Positions 61,372-64,000 of a stretch of 64,000 nt of DNA are shown here, in pieces. This DNA comes from Flavobacterium defluvii (lineage in GTDB: Bacteria; Bacteroidota; Bacteroidia; Flavobacteriales; Flavobacteriaceae), in assembly GCF_900129555.1 (NCBI RefSeq), contig NZ_FQWC01000010.1:62001-126000 (forward strand), in the 5' to 3' direction. How positions within the stretch are numbered: the first letter of the stretch is position 1; every line of letters begins with the position of its first letter. A model generated the notes under the pieces. It was given only the letters and a program-made list of their open reading frames with translations, made no database searches and was not told where the DNA came from. A program made the position numbers and the translations under genes.

Positions 61372-62136
61372 TTACAGCATCATTCCGCCAGAAGCTTCAA
61401 TTCTTTGAGCATTTATCCAGCGAGCATCTTCAGTACATAAAAAGGCAACAACACCCCCAATATCATCTGGTAAACCAACTCTTCCTAAAGCTGTTACTGA
61501 TGCAATCTGCTGGTTTAATTGCTCATTATCACGAACAGCTCCGCCTCCAAAATCAGTTTCAATTGCACCCGGAGCTACCACATTGGCTCTGATTTTTCTT
61601 GCGCCTAATTCCTTTGCCTGATATTTTGTTAAGGTTTCAATTGCGCCTTTCATAGAAGCATAAGCTGCATAACCGGGAAATGAAAATCTTGCCAAACCAG
61701 TCGAAATGTTTACAATCCCGCCGCCGTCATTCATTACATTTAGTCCTTTTTGCGTTAAGAAAAATGGGCCTTTAAACTGAATATTACTCAATTGATCAAA
61801 TTCAGCTTCCGTAGTTCCAATGAAAGAATTATGAATTCCGATTCCGGCATTGTTTACCAAAAAATCGAATTTATCGGTTTTAAATGTGTTTTTTAAAGTT
61901 GTTTTAACTGCTTCAAAAAAAGCATCAAAAGTTCCCGATTCGGCTACATTTAACTGAAGTGCCGCCGCTTTCTGTCCTAATTTTTCGATTTCTTTTACAA
62001 CAGTATCAGCTTCTTCTTTTTTACTGTTGTACGTTATAATTACATCAAGTCCCTTTTTAGCAATTGCAATTGCCATATTTTTTCCTAAACCTCTGCTGCC
62101 TCCGGTAACCAGAGCTATTTTTGTATTTACTGCCAT
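61372..62136 (-). CDS. Short-chain dehydrogenase/reductase (SDR), classical type
   Basis: 254 aa. NAD(P)-binding motif TGGSRGLGKNMAIAIA (11-26). The NNAG motif in FLVNNAGIGIHN, catalytic Ser in VNISTGLA, and Tyr-x3-Lys in YASMKGAIE (about 158-166) are all present. It reduces or oxidises a small carbonyl or alcohol; substrate unknown. The gene is single, followed upstream by a repeat-rich gap. Confidence 0.93.
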   Translation of the reverse strand: MAVNTKIALVTGGSRGLGKNMAIAIAKKGLDVIITYNSKKEEADTVVKEIEKLGQKAAALQLNVAESGTFDAFFEAVKTTLKNTFKTDKFDFLVNNAGIGIHNSFIGTTEAEFDQLSNIQFKGPFFLTQKGLNVMNDGGGIVNISTGLARFSFPGYAAYASMKGAIETLTKYQAKELGARKIRANVVAPGAIETDFGGGAVRDNEQLNQQIASVTALGRVGLPDDIGGVVAFLCTEDARWINAQRIEASGGMML

Positions 62137-62139
62137 TTT

Positions 62140-62447
62140 TATATTGTTAATTGTTAATGGTTGATTGTTAAATGTTAATTGTTAATGGTTGATAGTTTGT
62201 TGTTTGTTGTCTTGTCAGTCTGAGCGAAGTCGAAGACCTCGCACAATGTGATTTTTTTTAAACACATAGAAACATAGAAATTATTTGATTTAAAAAGATT
62301 AGAAAAAGAAACAGTTTCTAACACATAGCGGTTTGTAATTAAGATAAATGAAGTTTCTTTTAGTCGCATTTCTATGTTTGTTTAAATAAATGAAATGCCT
62401 TTTATGCGTTTACAATAACTATGTCTCTATGTGTTTAATAAAATTAA
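62140..62447. repeat. Gap with tandem AT words and AACACATAG element (copy 3, 62257-62437)
   Basis: Near 62144-62197 the word TTGTTAATGGTTGAT occurs twice in a tandem-like array. A GAGCGAAGTCGAAG word (62222) follows. The AACACATAG element spans 62257-62437, with AACACATAGAAACATAG at the left and ATGTCTCTATGTGTTT at the right. No gene visible. Confidence 0.6.
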
Positions 62448-63170
62448 TTAGGAATGCATTGCATTAAAATGATTTCTTAATTCTTCTGCGCTTGCATTTA
62501 ATCTTGTTTCGCTGGTTCCGAAAGTCAATTCCTGTCTTCCTTCTTTTAACTGCTCAAAAATAGACTCTATAAAACTGCTTACGCTTGGATGTGCATCGTG
62601 CAATCCAATTCCGCCTAAATCAGTATTTAAGGCTGGTGGAATAATTTCGATTACTTCGATGTTTTTTGCTTTTAGCAAATGACGAAGTGAAAGTGTAAAC
62701 GATCTAAAAAATGCTTTTGTAGCCGAATAAACCGGAACTTTTGCAAAAGGAGAAAATGCCAGCCCAGAGGTTACATTCATTACTGTTGTCAAAGATTTTA
62801 ACTCAATAAATAAGGAAGTTAAATGTAATGGAGCTTCAATATTAGTACTGATTTCCGCTTTCATACTTTCGTAGAAATCAGTATCAGTTATCGACATCCA
62901 TTTTTGAATTCCTGCATTATTAATTAATACATTTAAATCAGGATGATTTTCTGTGATCCATTTATAAAGCTCGATTCTTTCTTCTTCTAAAGACAAGTCA
63001 CAAACTTTTGTAATTACTGAAGGAAATTTTGCTTTTACCTCGTTTAAAACCGATTCTCTTCTTCCACAGATAATTACGGTATTGTTTTCCTGAATAAATC
63101 GTTCGGTAAGCCCAAGCCCGATTCCGCTTGCACCTCCTGTTATTAAAATTTTATTGTTTGATAAATTCAT
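62448..63170 (-). CDS. SDR-family oxidoreductase (DltE-like)
   Basis: 240 aa. NAD(P)-binding motif TGGASGIGLGLTERF (11-25), NNAG in VLINNAGIQKW, and the active site YSATKAF with Tyr-x3-Lys. The C-terminal IIPPALNTDLGGIGLHD is typical of the DltE-like branch. The gene is adjacent to an AraC-family regulator on the same strand, which may control it. Substrate unknown. Confidence 0.92.
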   Translation of the reverse strand: MNLSNNKILITGGASGIGLGLTERFIQENNTVIICGRRESVLNEVKAKFPSVITKVCDLSLEEERIELYKWITENHPDLNVLINNAGIQKWMSITDTDFYESMKAEISTNIEAPLHLTSLFIELKSLTTVMNVTSGLAFSPFAKVPVYSATKAFFRSFTLSLRHLLKAKNIEVIEIIPPALNTDLGGIGLHDAHPSVSSFIESIFEQLKEGRQELTFGTSETRLNASAEELRNHFNAMHS

Positions 63171-63321
63171 CTTTTTTATCTTTTAAATTGATAAGACAAA
63201 GGTAGGAGCAAAGCAGATGTGGGGAATTGTAAATATCAAACCGATGTTTGCAAAATTCAAATCAGGGGAATGAAAATTAAAAATTAAAAATTGATAATTA
63301 AAAATTTAAATTCTCATTTTA

Positions 63322-63410
63322 TGTCTTCCTGAGCGAAGTCGAAGGACACGCACCGTAGAACATACTGCATGGATTTAGCATGCGATCCCTCGACTCCGCT
63401 CAGGAGGACA
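63322..63410. repeat. Inverted repeat, GAGCGAAGTCGAAG family
   Basis: 25-bp arms at 63322-63346 and 63386-63410 pair in 22 positions (word CTGAGCGAAGTCGA). Widespread palindromic type in Bacteroidota; no coding signal. Confidence 0.75.
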
Positions 63411-63458
63411 AGCTTTGCGGTAATCTACAATCTACAATCTAAAATCAGCAATCTAAAA

Positions 63459-64000
63459 TTAACTCCTAAAAGCAATCGGTGTTAAAGAAGTTTGCTTTTT
63501 GAAAAAGTTAGAAAAATGCGCTAATTCTTCAAAACCAAGTGAATAAGCAATTTCAGAAATATTCCAGTCGGTTTGTTTTAAAAGGATTTTCGCCTCGTTT
63601 GTTAATCTCGTGCTTATTAATTCTGTTGTTGTTTTTCCGGTATTTTCCTTTAAGACTTTATTTAAATGATTGACATGTACCGACAATCTGGCGGCAAAAT
63701 CTTTGGCAGTTCTAAGTTCCAATCGCTGTCGCGGAGATTCTATAGGAAATTGTCTTTCTAATAATTCAGCAAATAAAGACGAAACCCGTGCCGCCGAATT
63801 GTGTTTAGAATAAAGTGCTGTAATGGGCTGTAATTTTTGTCCAAAGTGAATCAGTTCAGCCACATAATTTCTGATTAAATCGTATTTATAAATATAATCA
63901 GAATTAATTTCTTTTTGTATTTTGTTGAAAATCAAAGCGACTTCCTGAACCTCTTCATCTGATAACTGAAAAATAGGATAACCATCTGAAGCAAAAATAG
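63459..64000 (-). CDS. AraC-family transcriptional regulator (N-terminus outside window)
   Basis: The frame is open to the window edge, about 180 codons; the apparent start at 63935 is a TTG inside the protein and the sequence continues upstream (FASDGYPIFQLSDEEVQEVA). The C-terminal DNA-binding part has two helix-turn-helix units (AARLSVHVNHLNKVLKE; NISEIAYSLGFEELAHFSNFF) and ends with TSLTPIAFRS. It probably acts on the neighbouring SDR genes, which is inferred from position only. Confidence 0.92.
   Translation of the reverse strand, partial: IFASDGYPIFQLSDEEVQEVALIFNKIQKEINSDYIYKYDLIRNYVAELIHFGQKLQPITALYSKHNSAARVSSLFAELLERQFPIESPRQRLELRTAKDFAARLSVHVNHLNKVLKENTGKTTTELISTRLTNEAKILLKQTDWNISEIAYSLGFEELAHFSNFFKKQTSLTPIAFRS

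Noticed and set aside
1..64000. tRNA, rRNA, prophage or intact insertion sequence
   Set aside because: Reading both strands I found no cloverleaf with a T-loop consensus, no rRNA-like blocks, no transposase or phage genes.

Overview
The window looks like a chromosomal segment of a Flavobacterium-type bacterium (Bacteroidota, Flavobacteriaceae). It is strongly AT-rich with AT-biased codons. It carries a SusC/SusD polysaccharide utilisation locus, many signal peptides ending in a lipoprotein Cys, and almost no Shine-Dalgarno sequences. Several promoters match the flavobacterial type, TTG at -33 and TAnnTTTG at -7. I see no rRNA, tRNA, CRISPR array, prophage or intact insertion sequence.

Layout. 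1-11.5 kb is a polysaccharide utilisation locus: a divergent, truncated DUF6377-type sensor/regulator, then a DUF5004-like lipoprotein, a secreted 360-aa protein, SusC, SusD, a GH71/99-like hydrolase and a GH97 alpha-glucosidase, closed by a strong terminator. 11.8-19.4 kb holds an outer-membrane barrel protein, an orphan membrane protein, a DUF6526-like protein, a hypoxanthine/uracil-type DNA glycosylase, an AraC regulator and a MarR-GNAT fusion with a double palindromic operator. 18.2-25.1 kb is a minus-strand operon for lipid trafficking: MlaE permease, MlaF ATPase, MCE protein with a long charged tail, and AsmA-like protein, followed by an iron-permease-like protein and an FAD oxidoreductase. 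25.4-27.2 kb is a TetR-ketoacyl synthase pair with its operator inside the promoter. 27.4-30.7 kb is an overlapping GH130-GT4 pair.

31-35 kb is a run of small enzymes and stress-type genes (DUF1328, DinB, VOC, DoxX, GNAT, Crp/Fnr). 35.4-42.5 kb is an AcrAB-TolC-type efflux operon under a TetR regulator, with five copies of a palindromic operator and a previously unannotated 37-aa membrane miniprotein between pump and TolC genes. 43-45.7 kb holds a lactonase-like protein and a gluconokinase, diverging, each followed by a copy of the same four-hairpin element. 45.8-51.9 kb is an accessory-looking stretch: cupin, DJ-1/PfpI protein, two paralogous lipoproteins, a small 77-aa gene with a decayed duplicate, and a HEPN-motif protein. 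The 77-aa gene is preceded by a leader that can fold into mutually exclusive structures. 52.2-58.2 kb is a second RND efflux operon, divergent from a LytS/LytTR two-component system (58.3-60.1 kb). Two PepSY-like secreted proteins follow, then two short-chain dehydrogenases and a partial AraC regulator at the right edge.

Functionally the window is about the cell envelope: glycan import and breakdown, lipid transport, two export pumps, and the local repressors that control them. Gene gaps are crowded with several families of short palindromic repeats. The most unusual signals are the putative switch-like leader at 48.68-48.82 kb, the operator array at 41.6-42.5 kb, the 37-aa miniprotein at 37.1-37.2 kb and the orientation-matched four-hairpin elements at 42.8 and 45.7 kb.
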